A stretch of DNA of 64,000 bases from the NCBI RefSeq assembly GCF_002067275.1, contig NZ_MVQX01000054.1:62001-126000 (forward strand). Direction: 5' to 3'. Made by a program: the position numbers and the translations under genes. Below are positions 28,847 to 37,681 of the stretch, piece by piece. Below the pieces are notes generated by a model. That model ran no database searches. It worked only from the letters and a program-made list of their open reading frames with translations, and was not told where the DNA came from. Positions within the stretch are counted from its first letter, which is position 1. Each line of letters begins with the position of its first letter. This DNA is from Methanomethylovorans sp. PtaU1.Bin093 (lineage in GTDB: Archaea > Halobacteriota > Methanosarcinia > Methanosarcinales > Methanosarcinaceae).

Positions 28847-29480
28847 GCATTGTTCCTTTCCTGTGGCCCTTTATCAGTATACATTCCTCACAGCGTTTTT
28901 TTCCACAATATGATTTCCCATATTCAACGATAAGTGCATGGTACTCTTTGAACATGGTGACGTCCTGTGGGAGTGCACTTTCAAATAATTTCTGTAGCTT
29001 TCCATAATTGCCTTCCACGCCTATGCAGCTCATAATGCGTGTAGTGTACGCATCTATAACAAATTTAGGTTTATCAGCAGCATACAGTAGGATGCTATCT
29101 GCAGTTTCATTACCAACGCCATTCAGAGATAACAATATTTTACGTAACTGGTCAATAGGAAGGTTGAACAGTTCGTACATATCGTTCTCTATCAGGAACT
29201 GTGCTGCATTTCTCAGCCTGGCGGCCTTCTGTCGATAGAATCCACAGCATCTTATCATTTCTTCCAGTTCGATGATATCTGCTTTGGCAAGATCATATGG
29301 TTCAAGCAGTCCTGCCTGCCTGAGGTTGCCTATGGCCCTTTCTACGTTGGACCATTTTGTCTGCTGGGTCAGAAAAGCCCCTACAATTACCTCAAAGCGC
29401 GTTTCTGCGGGCCACCACTTCTGGGGTCCGAATTCTTCCAGAAGTATCCTATATATCTCTTTAAGGTCACTTTCTTCCAT
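28827..29480 (-). CDS. HhH-GPD DNA glycosylase (endonuclease III superfamily)
   Basis: A 217-residue base excision glycosylase. The helix-hairpin-helix is LNGVGNETADSILLYA (about 119-134) and the catalytic Asp is Asp143 in FVIDAYTTR. The Lys that gives endonuclease III its lyase activity is Glu125 here, so it is probably a monofunctional glycosylase, resembling the MagIII type. The C-terminal iron-sulfur-like cysteines are reduced: C-x4-C-x2-C (SYCGKKRCEECI) with no fourth Cys after it. The gene is followed by an overlapping CDIN1-like nuclease and preceded by a Cys-rich protein gene. Confidence 0.88.
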   Translation of the reverse strand: MEESDLKEIYRILLEEFGPQKWWPAETRFEVIVGAFLTQQTKWSNVERAIGNLRQAGLLEPYDLAKADIIELEEMIRCCGFYRQKAARLRNAAQFLIENDMYELFNLPIDQLRKILLSLNGVGNETADSILLYAADKPKFVIDAYTTRIMSCIGVEGNYGKLQKLFESALPQDVTMFKEYHALIVEYGKSYCGKKRCEECILIKGHRKGTMHGKEQV

Positions 29481-29552
29481 TTCTGAAGGTAACAGAGAAA
29501 GATCATCTCCAAAGTCCTTTCCTTTAGAAGTTTGTATCCATCATTTTTTTTA

Positions 29553-29909
29553 TTATTCTCGTTCTTTTTTGAACTTATCTTGTGTTTCTATAACAGTTGT
29601 ATTCTTGTTGCTTACAGTTACCTTCTCAAAAGGTTCGCTTGTCTGCACATCTGCTGCAATGTTCTTAGGATCATTTTCGGATCCTTTTTCAGGCATCTCT
29701 GGGATGCCTATATCTCTTCCTAATTTTATTTTCGTATTCTCTATGTATGTATCCAGGACCACTCTTTCAGAAAGGGTCTTTTTGTGGGAACTTCCGTATC
29801 CAATAATGCAATTAGCTTCTTTGGTGCGCCAATCCACATGATGGAGATGACATTGTTTTCCTTTGCAATTTGATTTTCCATCAAGTGGACACTTCGCAGG
29901 TATTCCCAT
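29553..29909 (-). CDS. Small protein with Cys/His-rich N-terminus
   Basis: A 118-residue protein I do not recognise. The first 40 residues hold four cysteines and three histidines (KCPLDGKSNC, GKQCHLHHVDW, then ANCIIGYGSSH), a likely metal site; the remainder is polar and probably unstructured, with many Lys, Glu and Thr. It lies 24 bases after prs and before the glycosylase gene on the same strand, so it likely belongs to that transcript. Confidence 0.7.
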   Translation of the reverse strand: MGIPAKCPLDGKSNCKGKQCHLHHVDWRTKEANCIIGYGSSHKKTLSERVVLDTYIENTKIKLGRDIGIPEMPEKGSENDPKNIAADVQTSEPFEKVTVSNKNTTVIETQDKFKKERE

Positions 29910-29933
29910 AATGATCGCCGATGATAATTGAGG

Positions 29934-30782
29934 TTAGAAATTCTTTATGGAAGCAGCAATAAGGGGCGCAACGCTCACCGAGCTCTGCGCTTTCTCCAGT
30001 GTATCCGTAGCTATGATATCACGCACACCTGCATTAAATAGGCGCAACACCGCATTCTTTGCCAGCACTGGATGTACGCATGCAAGGTACACATCGCTTG
30101 CCCCCTGGCTCTTGAGGAGTTTTATAGATTCTGCCATCGTACCGCCTGTGGCGATCATATCGTCTACCAGGACAACATCCCTGCCACAGACATCCATATT
30201 CTTCGTTTTGATGGTCACGGTGTCCCCAGAGAGCCTGGTCTTTTCAAGATGATCGTACTGAATACCCACTCCATTTGCAGTATTTTCGGCCAGGCTCATG
30301 GCGCCTATATCAGGAGCAACTATCAACGGATCTTTCAGATGGAGAGAGCTGATATGTTTTCCAATGACATCTGATGCATCCAGGTCAAAAGCATCAGAAC
30401 TGAAATAATCCAGTATACTTGGCTTGTGGATATTTACAGTAAATATTCTGTCGGCAGATACGCTTCTAGCTACAGCTCTTGCACTGATGGGCTCTCCGGA
30501 TTTGAACTTCCTATCCTGGCGTGCATATCCCATATAGGGAATAACCACATTTACTACCTGTGCATTTTCACAGGCATCTATCATAAGCAGCAGTGCCATG
30601 AGGTCAGAATCTGTCGCAGTGCTCTGTATAATGGTCACTTCGTCCATAGGCTCTTCCATTATGCGGGTATAGATCTCCCCATCGGGAAAACGGTTGAACT
30701 CACAAAGAGTTGGTTCAATGTTCATCTCTCTTGCCACACGGGTAGCAAGCGCCTGTGATGCTGGCCCTCCTATTATTTTCAA
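29934..30782 (-). CDS. prs: Ribose-phosphate pyrophosphokinase
   Basis: Makes PRPP from ribose 5-phosphate and ATP for nucleotide, histidine and tetrahydromethanopterin-related synthesis. The PRPP loop VVLVDDMIATGGTM, the ATP-binding RQDRKF region and the FPDGEIYTR N-terminal flag are present; 282 residues is the short archaeal form without the allosteric extension. It heads a likely operon with a Cys-rich protein, a DNA glycosylase and a CDIN1-like nuclease. Two histidine genes (hisF, hisE) that use PRPP-derived intermediates are elsewhere in the window. Confidence 0.96.
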   Translation of the reverse strand: MKIIGGPASQALATRVAREMNIEPTLCEFNRFPDGEIYTRIMEEPMDEVTIIQSTATDSDLMALLLMIDACENAQVVNVVIPYMGYARQDRKFKSGEPISARAVARSVSADRIFTVNIHKPSILDYFSSDAFDLDASDVIGKHISSLHLKDPLIVAPDIGAMSLAENTANGVGIQYDHLEKTRLSGDTVTIKTKNMDVCGRDVVLVDDMIATGGTMAESIKLLKSQGASDVYLACVHPVLAKNAVLRLFNAGVRDIIATDTLEKAQSSVSVAPLIAASIKNF

Positions 30783-30849
30783 TTTAAGTACCTCATGAAA
30801 TTGTTTACTTGATCTCAGATATGATTTTTCTACTCTACTATGTCTTATG

Positions 30850-31341
30850 TTAATTAGTTTTGGTTCCCTTTATCTTTTCGAGCACACTTATGTTCTTTAT
30901 GGAAGTGTTGGGATAATTACCCGTGTCATCTTTTTCTGCAGATTTAACCATGTCCCACACTGTTAGGAGTGCAATAGAAACACCTGTTAGTGCTTCCATT
31001 TCTACTCCAGTTCTGCCAACGGACCGGACCTCTACAGTGGCAACTATTGCTCCTTCCCGGAATGAAAAGTTTACATCGACACTTGTTATAGGTATCTGAT
31101 GGCACATCGGTATCATTTCAGCAGTTCTTTTTACACCAAGTATAGCTGCTGTCCTGGCAGTTGCCAATACATTACCCTTTTCTATTGTGCCATTTTTAAT
31201 TCTCTCTATAGTTCGGTCGGAGAGTAAGATCTCTCCGACGGCTGTTGCACGCCTGTCAACAATATCTTTGCTACTGATATCCACCATTATGGCTCTGTCA
31301 TCTTTCAGATGGCTTAATTTTTTCTCCAAGGGAACCACCAT
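30850..31341 (-). CDS. moaC: Cyclic pyranopterin monophosphate synthase MoaC
   Basis: Second step of molybdopterin/tungstopterin synthesis, forming cyclic pyranopterin monophosphate. The active-site motifs are intact: MCHQIPIT, the Lys in LGVKRTAEMIPM and GVEMEALTGVSIALLTVWDM. ATG 31341 is preferred to the TTG just before it. It follows a 61-residue gene and nnr on the same strand with gaps of only a few bases. The product is needed by the tungstoenzyme AOR at 12684 and by formylmethanofuran dehydrogenase. Confidence 0.95.
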   Translation of the reverse strand: MVVPLEKKLSHLKDDRAIMVDISSKDIVDRRATAVGEILLSDRTIERIKNGTIEKGNVLATARTAAILGVKRTAEMIPMCHQIPITSVDVNFSFREGAIVATVEVRSVGRTGVEMEALTGVSIALLTVWDMVKSAEKDDTGNYPNTSIKNISVLEKIKGTKTN

Positions 31342-31345
31342 CAAT

Positions 31346-31531
31346 TCAGTCTATGCGCAGGTTTTGCCTTTGCCGATAGTCCTCAATTGTATTCTCTAAT
31401 TTTTTTATGAGATCTTTAGCTTCATCAACTGTCAACTTGAGTATTTCCTCGTCTTCTACGTGGGTAATTATTATTCTGACATTTTTTCTCTCAATATCAA
31501 CGCTGATCTTCCTATTCTCATCTTTTGTCAT
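31346..31531 (-). CDS. Small charged protein between nnr and moaC
   Basis: A 61-residue protein with an N-terminal strand-rich half (ISVDIERKNVRIIITHV) and a C-terminal charged helix (VDEAKDLIKKLENTIEDYRQ), possibly a small dimeric helix-strand fold. I do not recognise it. Its place, four bases after the nnr stop and four before moaC, and its sensible composition support a real gene. Confidence 0.7.
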   Translation of the reverse strand: MTKDENRKISVDIERKNVRIIITHVEDEEILKLTVDEAKDLIKKLENTIEDYRQRQNLRID

Positions 31532-31535
31532 AAAC

Positions 31536-33008
31536 TCACTCCCTCATCACATCAGTTATCCTTTCGATTATATCTGTAGCTAGTAACCCATATCCTTTAT
31601 CATTGAATGCAAGGTCTCCTGCAGCTCCATTTATATAAGCTGCACAGGCGGCAGCTTTGATTGGTGAGTTGGCGGCTAAAAGTGCACCTGTGATACCCGC
31701 AAGCACATCTCCTGTACCACCCACGCTCATTCCTGCATTACCGGTCCGATTAAGCATGACTTTCTTTCCATCGGAAATAATATCCACTTTTCCTTTGAGA
31801 AGAGTAACTACATTTTTTTCTTTAGAAAATGTCATTACTTCTTCTATCCTCTTGTTCATGTCCACTGAAGTTTCAACTTTCCTTATCCTTGAAAACTCTC
31901 TGGCATGGGGTGTGATCACTATTTCGGAAGCAATGCCTTTTGCCTCCTCGAAAGCAGGCAATGCATCTGCGTCAAGTACTATTTTTTTGCATAAAGGGAT
32001 TATCCTGCGTGCAGTTTTTTCCACTCCGTCCTCATTCCCAAGCCCCATGCCCATAACAATTACATCGTGCTTGCAAGCAAGTTCTGTGATCAGGGGTAGA
32101 TCATCAATGCACAATCTTTGACCTGATAGACAACGTACAATAAGATCAGGAGAGAATGATGCAATGGTGCTGGCCACATTGGATGGGGCTGCCACTGTTA
32201 CGATGTCAGCTCCTGTTCTGAGCGCTGCGAGGGCCGCCAGGGCCGGAGCTCCCGAATAAGCCCCTCCTCCTATTATGAGGATTCTGCCAGCTTGTCCCTT
32301 ATGGGAATCAGGCTTCCTTATATTCAGGTTTCTCAGGTTCCCTATACCTATAAATCTTTCAGCATGGGAACAAATACCTATGCCTTCTACCTTTACTTCG
32401 CCGGTGTAATGGGATGCTGGAAGCCTGTTCAATTCTTCTTTCATTTTATGGAAAGTTATTGTCAGGTCCGCTTTGACACATTTTGGCACTTCGCTCTTTG
32501 TGTCCATTGTCCCTGAAGGCACGTCAATTGATATCACATATTTTCCTGAAGAATTTATAAGTTCTATTGCCGAAGCTTCTGGTTCTTTAATATTGCCTGT
32601 CACACCAGTTCCAAGTATTCCATCAACTATGATTTCGGCATTATTGATCGATCTGGATAGTTTCTCATCTCCAGGATATGTTATTTCGTTTATGCTGTTG
32701 ATGTTACAATGTCTAAGCAGCAGAAAGTTCTTCCTTGCTTCTTCAGTGCGTATGGAGGCTGCATTTCCTAAAAGTATGACCTCTACCTGGAACTGTGGGA
32801 ACTGGCAAAGGTGGCGTGCGGCCACAAAAGCATCGCCTCCGTTATTCCCTCTGCCCGCGATCAGCAATATTTTTCCTCCGGAAAAACGACTACTTATCTC
32901 TTTTGATACCGAAGAACCTGCGTTTTCCATGAGCTGGATGGGTAAAAGACCAAGCTGAGAGCAATTTGCATCAATAGCTTTCATTTCTTCCCAGTTAATA
33001 GAATCCAT
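31536..33008 (-). CDS. nnr: Bifunctional NAD(P)H-hydrate epimerase / ADP-dependent dehydratase
   Basis: Repairs hydrated NADH and NADPH. The N-terminal YjeF_N epimerase domain (about 1-210) has GRGNNGGDAFVAARHL and the Asp of VDGILGTG; the C-terminal YjeF_C/carbohydrate-kinase-like domain has GGGAYSGAPALAA, VMGMGLG and the NRTGNAGMSVGGTGDVLAG nucleotide motif. The fusion is standard in archaea and many bacteria. It is the first gene of the nnr-61aa-moaC operon, with the promoter in the 134-base gap divergent from the RCK-DHH gene. Confidence 0.95.
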   Translation of the reverse strand: MDSINWEEMKAIDANCSQLGLLPIQLMENAGSSVSKEISSRFSGGKILLIAGRGNNGGDAFVAARHLCQFPQFQVEVILLGNAASIRTEEARKNFLLLRHCNINSINEITYPGDEKLSRSINNAEIIVDGILGTGVTGNIKEPEASAIELINSSGKYVISIDVPSGTMDTKSEVPKCVKADLTITFHKMKEELNRLPASHYTGEVKVEGIGICSHAERFIGIGNLRNLNIRKPDSHKGQAGRILIIGGGAYSGAPALAALAALRTGADIVTVAAPSNVASTIASFSPDLIVRCLSGQRLCIDDLPLITELACKHDVIVMGMGLGNEDGVEKTARRIIPLCKKIVLDADALPAFEEAKGIASEIVITPHAREFSRIRKVETSVDMNKRIEEVMTFSKEKNVVTLLKGKVDIISDGKKVMLNRTGNAGMSVGGTGDVLAGITGALLAANSPIKAAACAAYINGAAGDLAFNDKGYGLLATDIIERITDVMRE

Positions 33009-33142
33009 AGTTATCTTTTAATCCATTGTTTTACATTCTATTTATTCATTGATATTTCCCGAATCCAGTAATTGACCGAAGATCATGGTTTGACTGGGAC
33101 GAAGATTATGGAGGTCGTTCTATTAACGCCAGCACCAAAGAG

Positions 33143-34594
33143 ATGAATGCCATGGACAAGTCTAAGATAAAACCGCTTTATCTGGTCCTAGGCAGCGGTA
33201 GTTTAGGTTTCGCTCTTGTAAAAGAGCTCAAGGAACGTGATAAAGAACTATTTATTGTAGATAAGGATCCTCAAAAGGTTGAAACCTTAAGGGAAGAAGC
33301 CTATGATGCTATTGTAGGTGACATCAGTGACCCTGTGGTTTTGGAAAAGATCAACACAAAAAACCTAGCAGCTATAATGATCCTGAGTTCTGATCCACTG
33401 GCTAATAAAGCTGCGCTGGCGAATATAAGGAAAAAAGTTTCACCAGATGTTTATTGTGTAGCACGGGCCTCGGATGCCATCAATATGCAGGAAATGGAAA
33501 CACTTGGGGCCGATCTTGTGATAATTCCTCCTAAAGTTGTGGCAAAATCCCTTGCAAGGTCTTTGGAAAGAGCCGAGTCCATGTTAAGAGGGAACAAACT
33601 TGTGCAGTGGTTCAATGGGCTGAGGGGCAAGACCCTTGCAATAGTCGTGCACAATAATCCGGACCCTGATTCGATCTCCGGTGCTCTTGCTCTTCAGGAG
33701 ATCGCCAAGAGTTTTGATGTGGTTTCAGACATTCTCTACAGTGGGGAGATAGGTCATCAGGAGAACAAGGCATTTGTGAATTTGTTGGGTATAGATCTTT
33801 TCAAGATGGAAGATCGCGATATCTCAAATTACGATAAGATCGCTCTTGTAGACTGTGCAGTCCCGGGTTCAAATAATAAATTGCAGCCTGGTATCCATTT
33901 AGGTGCTGTCTTTGACCACCATCAGGTTGGCGATGCACATATCGATGCAGAGTTCATAGATATACGTCCGAACGTGGGTGCTTCGGCAACAATTCTTACA
34001 AAATATCTTCAGGAATTGAATATAGACATTGACAAGAAACTTGCAACTGCTTTGCTATATGGTATTCGAACCGATACCCTGGACTTTAAAAGGAATACAG
34101 ATTCTTCCGATCTTTCTGCAGCATCATATCTGTATCCTCTTTCGGAGCATGACATCCTTGATCAGCTTGAGCGTCCTTCCATGTCCACAGAAACCCTTGA
34201 TGTGTTGGGTGAGGCCATTTTAAACAGGCAGGTATATAGCGGTTATCTCATTTCGAATGTTGGCAGTATCAGGGACAGGGATACATTGCCCCAGGCAGCA
34301 GATTATCTGCTGAACCTTGAAGGAATATCAACCACTCTCGTCTTTGGTGTATCGGAGGACACTATTTTCATTTCAGGCAGAAGCAACGATATACGTGTGA
34401 ATCTGGGGGATGTTATGAAAAAGGCATTTGGTGAAGGTTCCGCTGGTGGTCATTCCAATGCTGCAGCTGCACAGATCCCTCTAGGTGTGTTCAGTGTTGC
34501 AAAAGACAGGCAGACTTTGCTTAAGCTTGTTAACGAATCGGTTGTTAAAAGGTTCCTTAACGCTGTAGGTGTGGAGGAATCGAACAAGAAATAG
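33143..34594 (+). CDS. RCK (TrkA-N) - DHH - DHHA1 fusion phosphoesterase
   Basis: A 483-residue protein with an N-terminal Rossmann/RCK domain (VLGSGSLGFALVKEL, acidic IVDKD for NAD or nucleotide ribose binding) followed by a DHH phosphoesterase (NNPDPDSISGALAL, LVDCAVPG, DHHQVGDAH) and DHHA1 (GGHSNAAAAQI). DHH enzymes cleave cyclic di-AMP, pApA, nanoRNA or polyphosphate; the RCK domain links it to potassium or nucleotide sensing. A cyclic di-AMP phosphodiesterase role is plausible but unproven. Starts at 33143 and 33152 are both possible. Confidence 0.88.
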   Translation: MNAMDKSKIKPLYLVLGSGSLGFALVKELKERDKELFIVDKDPQKVETLREEAYDAIVGDISDPVVLEKINTKNLAAIMILSSDPLANKAALANIRKKVSPDVYCVARASDAINMQEMETLGADLVIIPPKVVAKSLARSLERAESMLRGNKLVQWFNGLRGKTLAIVVHNNPDPDSISGALALQEIAKSFDVVSDILYSGEIGHQENKAFVNLLGIDLFKMEDRDISNYDKIALVDCAVPGSNNKLQPGIHLGAVFDHHQVGDAHIDAEFIDIRPNVGASATILTKYLQELNIDIDKKLATALLYGIRTDTLDFKRNTDSSDLSAASYLYPLSEHDILDQLERPSMSTETLDVLGEAILNRQVYSGYLISNVGSIRDRDTLPQAADYLLNLEGISTTLVFGVSEDTIFISGRSNDIRVNLGDVMKKAFGEGSAGGHSNAAAAQIPLGVFSVAKDRQTLLKLVNESVVKRFLNAVGVEESNKK

Positions 34595-35071
34595 TCTGTT
34601 GAAACTCAATTTCTTTCTTGTTCTACCTTCTTTTCTTTATTTTTTTGTCGTTGTCCATTGTAGTCATTTGTTGTTACGCAAATATTACTATATACTTTCA
34701 TTGTACCTATCAGATGTGTCCATAGAACAGTTAGCTGATATGTTTCTTACTTTTTCATACTTATTCATGCAAACTTATTTTATTCTAAATGCAGTGTGCT
34801 TATGTATGAATATGTATGAACATGTAGATACTATCATTTCATATTTGTATGAATAGATATTGATCGGGATTTTTCGTCGCCGTCGATTTGATCAACATCT
34901 CTTCCCTTGAAGTCTTGTTCAATTTATGAATAACTATTTTGTATGTTATCTATTTTATATCATAATCTATTCTTTATATTTATGTTTTCATATATTATAT
35001 ATTAGTTATTCAACTATACACTTTAATTAGCCCGATATCTTGATTACTCATATTATAGCTATAGAATCTCA
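34595..35071. other. AT-rich 477-base intergenic region with a GC island
   Basis: No convincing gene. The stretch is strongly AT-rich with T tracts just after the RCK-DHH stop (34615-34650), which may end its transcript, and several TATA-like stretches between 34960 and 35060 that could drive the YkgJ-type gene. A short GC-richer island at 34860-34895 is bracketed by TTGATC and GATCAA and could be a small hairpin or part of an unannotated RNA. A 95-codon open frame here (34569-34856) looks like a by-product of low-complexity sequence. Confidence 0.6.
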
Positions 35072-35794
35072 ATGCCATTTTCAGAGCAATACAGAGATCT
35101 TCTTATCCAAGGTGCCAGAAAGGAACTGTATCGGGCAACCGAACTGAAAGTTGGATATGTTGCCTCAATGCTAAGAGAAATAGGATTCTCATGCACTCAA
35201 TGCGGGAGCTGTTGCAGAGGTGATCATAGCGATAACCGCGTAATGCTCCTGCAGCAGGATATTTTGCGTATATCTAAATACAGTGTTTTATCTGCTACAG
35301 AATTTTCATTGCCTTTTGTCCCGGATGAAGTTGAGAATGCTCTAAAAGGAAATTCTGATCTCTCAGATCTGGTCCCATTCACTGATAGTGATGGAAATAT
35401 TCACAGTTTTGGCTGGATGCTCAGGCGTAAAAAAAATGGCGATTGCATTTTTCTTGAAGCTGCAGATCTATCCTCCAGGTGCTTGATCTATGATCTCCGG
35501 CCTGCCCTATGTCAGACATATCCTTTTTACATGGAAGATTGCAAGCTTCATACCTCAGAATGTAAGGGTTTGGGGTCAGACATATCCTATGCTGATAGTC
35601 TGAAACTTGCAAGGCTGGTGCTCGATAGGTATATACGTGAACTTGAAGAGCGTATTCTGGTATATCAGCACTACGAACATTTTGAGCATGTGGGCACAAA
35701 TATTGACTATTCTCTGGAAAGGTTCAAAAAGGGGCATGTATTCTATATAGTGCATGACAGTGAAGGGACCCATCGCAGACGTGAGCGTATGTGA
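35072..35794 (+). CDS. YkgJ-family cysteine cluster protein
   Basis: A putative metal-binding protein with the YkgJ/FliB pattern: CTQCGSCCRG near residue 41-50, then CIFLE, CLIYDLRPALCQTYPF and CKLH/CKG near 125-165. These eight cysteines are thought to bind an iron-sulfur or zinc centre. Members include flagellin lysine N-methylases in Salmonella and proteins of unknown function in archaea. The 240-residue length and Tyr-rich C-terminus are within the family range. It stands alone between two AT-rich gaps. Confidence 0.87.
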   Translation: MPFSEQYRDLLIQGARKELYRATELKVGYVASMLREIGFSCTQCGSCCRGDHSDNRVMLLQQDILRISKYSVLSATEFSLPFVPDEVENALKGNSDLSDLVPFTDSDGNIHSFGWMLRRKKNGDCIFLEAADLSSRCLIYDLRPALCQTYPFYMEDCKLHTSECKGLGSDISYADSLKLARLVLDRYIRELEERILVYQHYEHFEHVGTNIDYSLERFKKGHVFYIVHDSEGTHRRRERM

Positions 35795-35845
35795 GTCCCA
35801 TATAGATCGCTTTATTTATAATGAAAAATTAGAATGTTGATCACC

Positions 35846-37132
35846 ATGTCTGAGAACATCAACTATCCAATGACTATTGCTGAGAAGATCTTCTCTAAAG
35901 CATCAGGAAAAGCCGTGAAGGCTGGGGAATTCGTACTTGCAAATATCGATCGTGCAATGACGCATGATATCACGGGTCCTCTTGCAATAGATGGTTTTTA
36001 CGAGATCATGGCAAGTAAGCAAGAGAAAAAAGTGTGGGACCCCAGCAAGATAGTGATCATTTTTGATCATCAGGTGCCGGCAGATTCTCTAAATGCCGCA
36101 GCAAACCACATAAAACTTAGGAGGTTCTCCCAGGAGCAAGGTATACTGAACTATGATGTGTATGAAGGTATATGCCATCAGATCATGCCCGAAAAAGGAC
36201 ATGTAAGGCCCGGGGATCTTGTAGTTGGTTCGGATTCTCATACATGCGCATATGGGGCAATCGGTGCTTTTTCCACCGGTATAGGCTCAACGGACATGGC
36301 AGCGGTCTTTGCTACGGGCAAGTTGTGGTTCAAAGTGCCCGAGACCATCAGGTTCGAAGTGGAAGGCAAGTTGCCAAAAATGGTCTATTCTAAAGACCTC
36401 ATTCTGCACCTTATTGGGGATGTAGGTGTGGAAGGAGCACGTTACCAGGCTGCAGAGTATGCCGGATCGACTATCCACAATATGTCGATCTCTGAGAGGA
36501 TGACCATTTCCAATATGGCTATAGAGATGGGTGGAAAGGCCGGTATAATAGAAGCCGATGAAATAACTGCAGCTTACCTTGAGCAGCGCATTCCAGATTA
36601 TAAATTTGACCCATACTGGAAACCCGATGAAGGTGCAAAATATACTGAGATCAGGAAATATGATATCTCTAAGCTCGAACCACAGGTGGCCTGTCCCCAC
36701 AACGTTGACAACGTGAAGCCGGTTACAGAAGTGGAAGGTACGAAACTTGATCAGATATTTGTGGGTTCCTGTACTAACGGTAGATTTGAAGATATTGAAA
36801 TAGTAGCAAAGATCATGGGTGATGAGCCTGTTGCCAAAGGCGTCAGACTGCTTATCATTCCTGCTTCCAGGACAGAATACCTGAAAGTCCTCAAAGCTGG
36901 TTATGTAGAGCAGTTCATGGAGGCAGGCGCCATTGTGGAGGCTCCGTGCTGTGGTCCATGTATGGGGGGCTCTTTTGGATTGCTGGGCGATGGGGAGGTA
37001 GGGCTTGCAACATCCAACCGTAACTTCAAGGGCAGGGAAGGAAGCCCGGCTTCATTTGTCTACCTGAGCTCTCCAGCAACTGCTGCCGCATCAGCTCTTA
37101 CAGGTGAGATCACTGATCCGAGGAAGATCTGA
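35846..37132 (+). CDS. 3-isopropylmalate dehydratase / homoaconitase large subunit
   Basis: Aconitase-family large subunit of about 428 residues. The [4Fe-4S] ligands are VGSCTNGR, then CCGPCMGG (three cysteines in total used), and substrate residues [10 protein letters not shown] are present. Methanogens carry two such enzymes, LeuCD for leucine and HacAB for homocitrate conversion in coenzyme B synthesis. The specificity loop that separates them lies in the small subunit, which is not in this window, so the two cannot be told apart here. ATG 35846 is preferred; ATG 35834 adds four residues. Confidence 0.9.
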   Translation: MSENINYPMTIAEKIFSKASGKAVKAGEFVLANIDRAMTHDITGPLAIDGFYEIMASKQEKKVWDPSKIVIIFDHQVPADSLNAAANHIKLRRFSQEQGILNYDVYEGICHQIMPEKGHVRPGDLVVGSDSHTCAYGAIGAFSTGIGSTDMAAVFATGKLWFKVPETIRFEVEGKLPKMVYSKDLILHLIGDVGVEGARYQAAEYAGSTIHNMSISERMTISNMAIEMGGKAGIIEADEITAAYLEQRIPDYKFDPYWKPDEGAKYTEIRKYDISKLEPQVACPHNVDNVKPVTEVEGTKLDQIFVGSCTNGRFEDIEIVAKIMGDEPVAKGVRLLIIPASRTEYLKVLKAGYVEQFMEAGAIVEAPCCGPCMGGSFGLLGDGEVGLATSNRNFKGREGSPASFVYLSSPATAAASALTGEITDPRKI

Positions 37133-37182
37133 AGCAATGAGACCAAAAGAGATAAATACATTTCTTCAGTGATAATTTGGCT

Positions 37183-37237
37183 AAGACGTTGGTTCTACCA
37201 ATACCCGTCATATTGGATGGATATATTCCAACGTCTT
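37183..37237. repeat. Nested inverted repeat, possible structured RNA or terminator
   Basis: A 10-bp perfect inverted repeat (AAGACGTTGG at 37183-37192 and CCAACGTCTT at 37228-37237) encloses a second perfect 6-bp repeat (CCAATA 37198-37203 and TATTGG 37211-37216). As RNA this makes a two-stage hairpin with internal loop. It lies 50 bases after the aconitase-family gene and 95 bases before hisE. There is no following T run of note, so it may be a hisE leader element, a processing signal or the trace of a small mobile repeat. Confidence 0.6.
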
Positions 37238-37331
37238 CACATTAAATTCTCTTTTTGATCAACAGGGAAAACTCTTTAGATAAAGACCGCTTCATTGCAT
37301 TTGCTTCGTGTTCTTTGTTCTGAGGTGAACT

Positions 37332-37631
37332 ATGTCCGATGCTGATCTGTCTGTCCTTAATGAAGTTTATGATGTTATCTATGACCGCAAGTCGAATCCT
37401 GTGGAAGGCTCGTATGTCTGTTCCTTGCTCAATCATAGGAAAGGCATCAATAAGATACTTGAGAAGGTCGGAGAAGAGGCGATTGAAACGATCTTAGCAG
37501 TTAAAGAAAAAGAAAAAGGCCAGATCGTATCCGAATCGTCAGATCTCATATTCCACTTGTTGGTTATGTTTGCTGCACTTGATATCTCTCTGGAGGACAT
37601 TGCCCAGGAAATGAGAAAGAGAAGAAAATGA
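37332..37631 (+). CDS. hisE: Phosphoribosyl-ATP pyrophosphatase
   Basis: Second step of histidine synthesis: removes pyrophosphate from phosphoribosyl-ATP. A 99-residue MazG-like helical protein with the metal motif [10 protein letters not shown] and the matching [10 protein letters not shown]. Archaea often keep HisE separate from HisI, as here. It is a lone gene; hisF is 18 kb away, so histidine genes are scattered. AGGTGA precedes the ATG. Confidence 0.95.
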   Translation: MSDADLSVLNEVYDVIYDRKSNPVEGSYVCSLLNHRKGINKILEKVGEEAIETILAVKEKEKGQIVSESSDLIFHLLVMFAALDISLEDIAQEMRKRRK

Positions 37632-37681
37632 TCTCTATTTACAACCTTTATGACCCTTTCTTCTCTGTGCTATCATCTATA

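Noticed and set aside
34569-34856. 95-codon open frame after the RCK-DHH gene
   Set aside because: It overlaps the end of that gene, has no ribosome binding site and encodes a Tyr/Phe/Leu-rich low-complexity product from AT-rich DNA.
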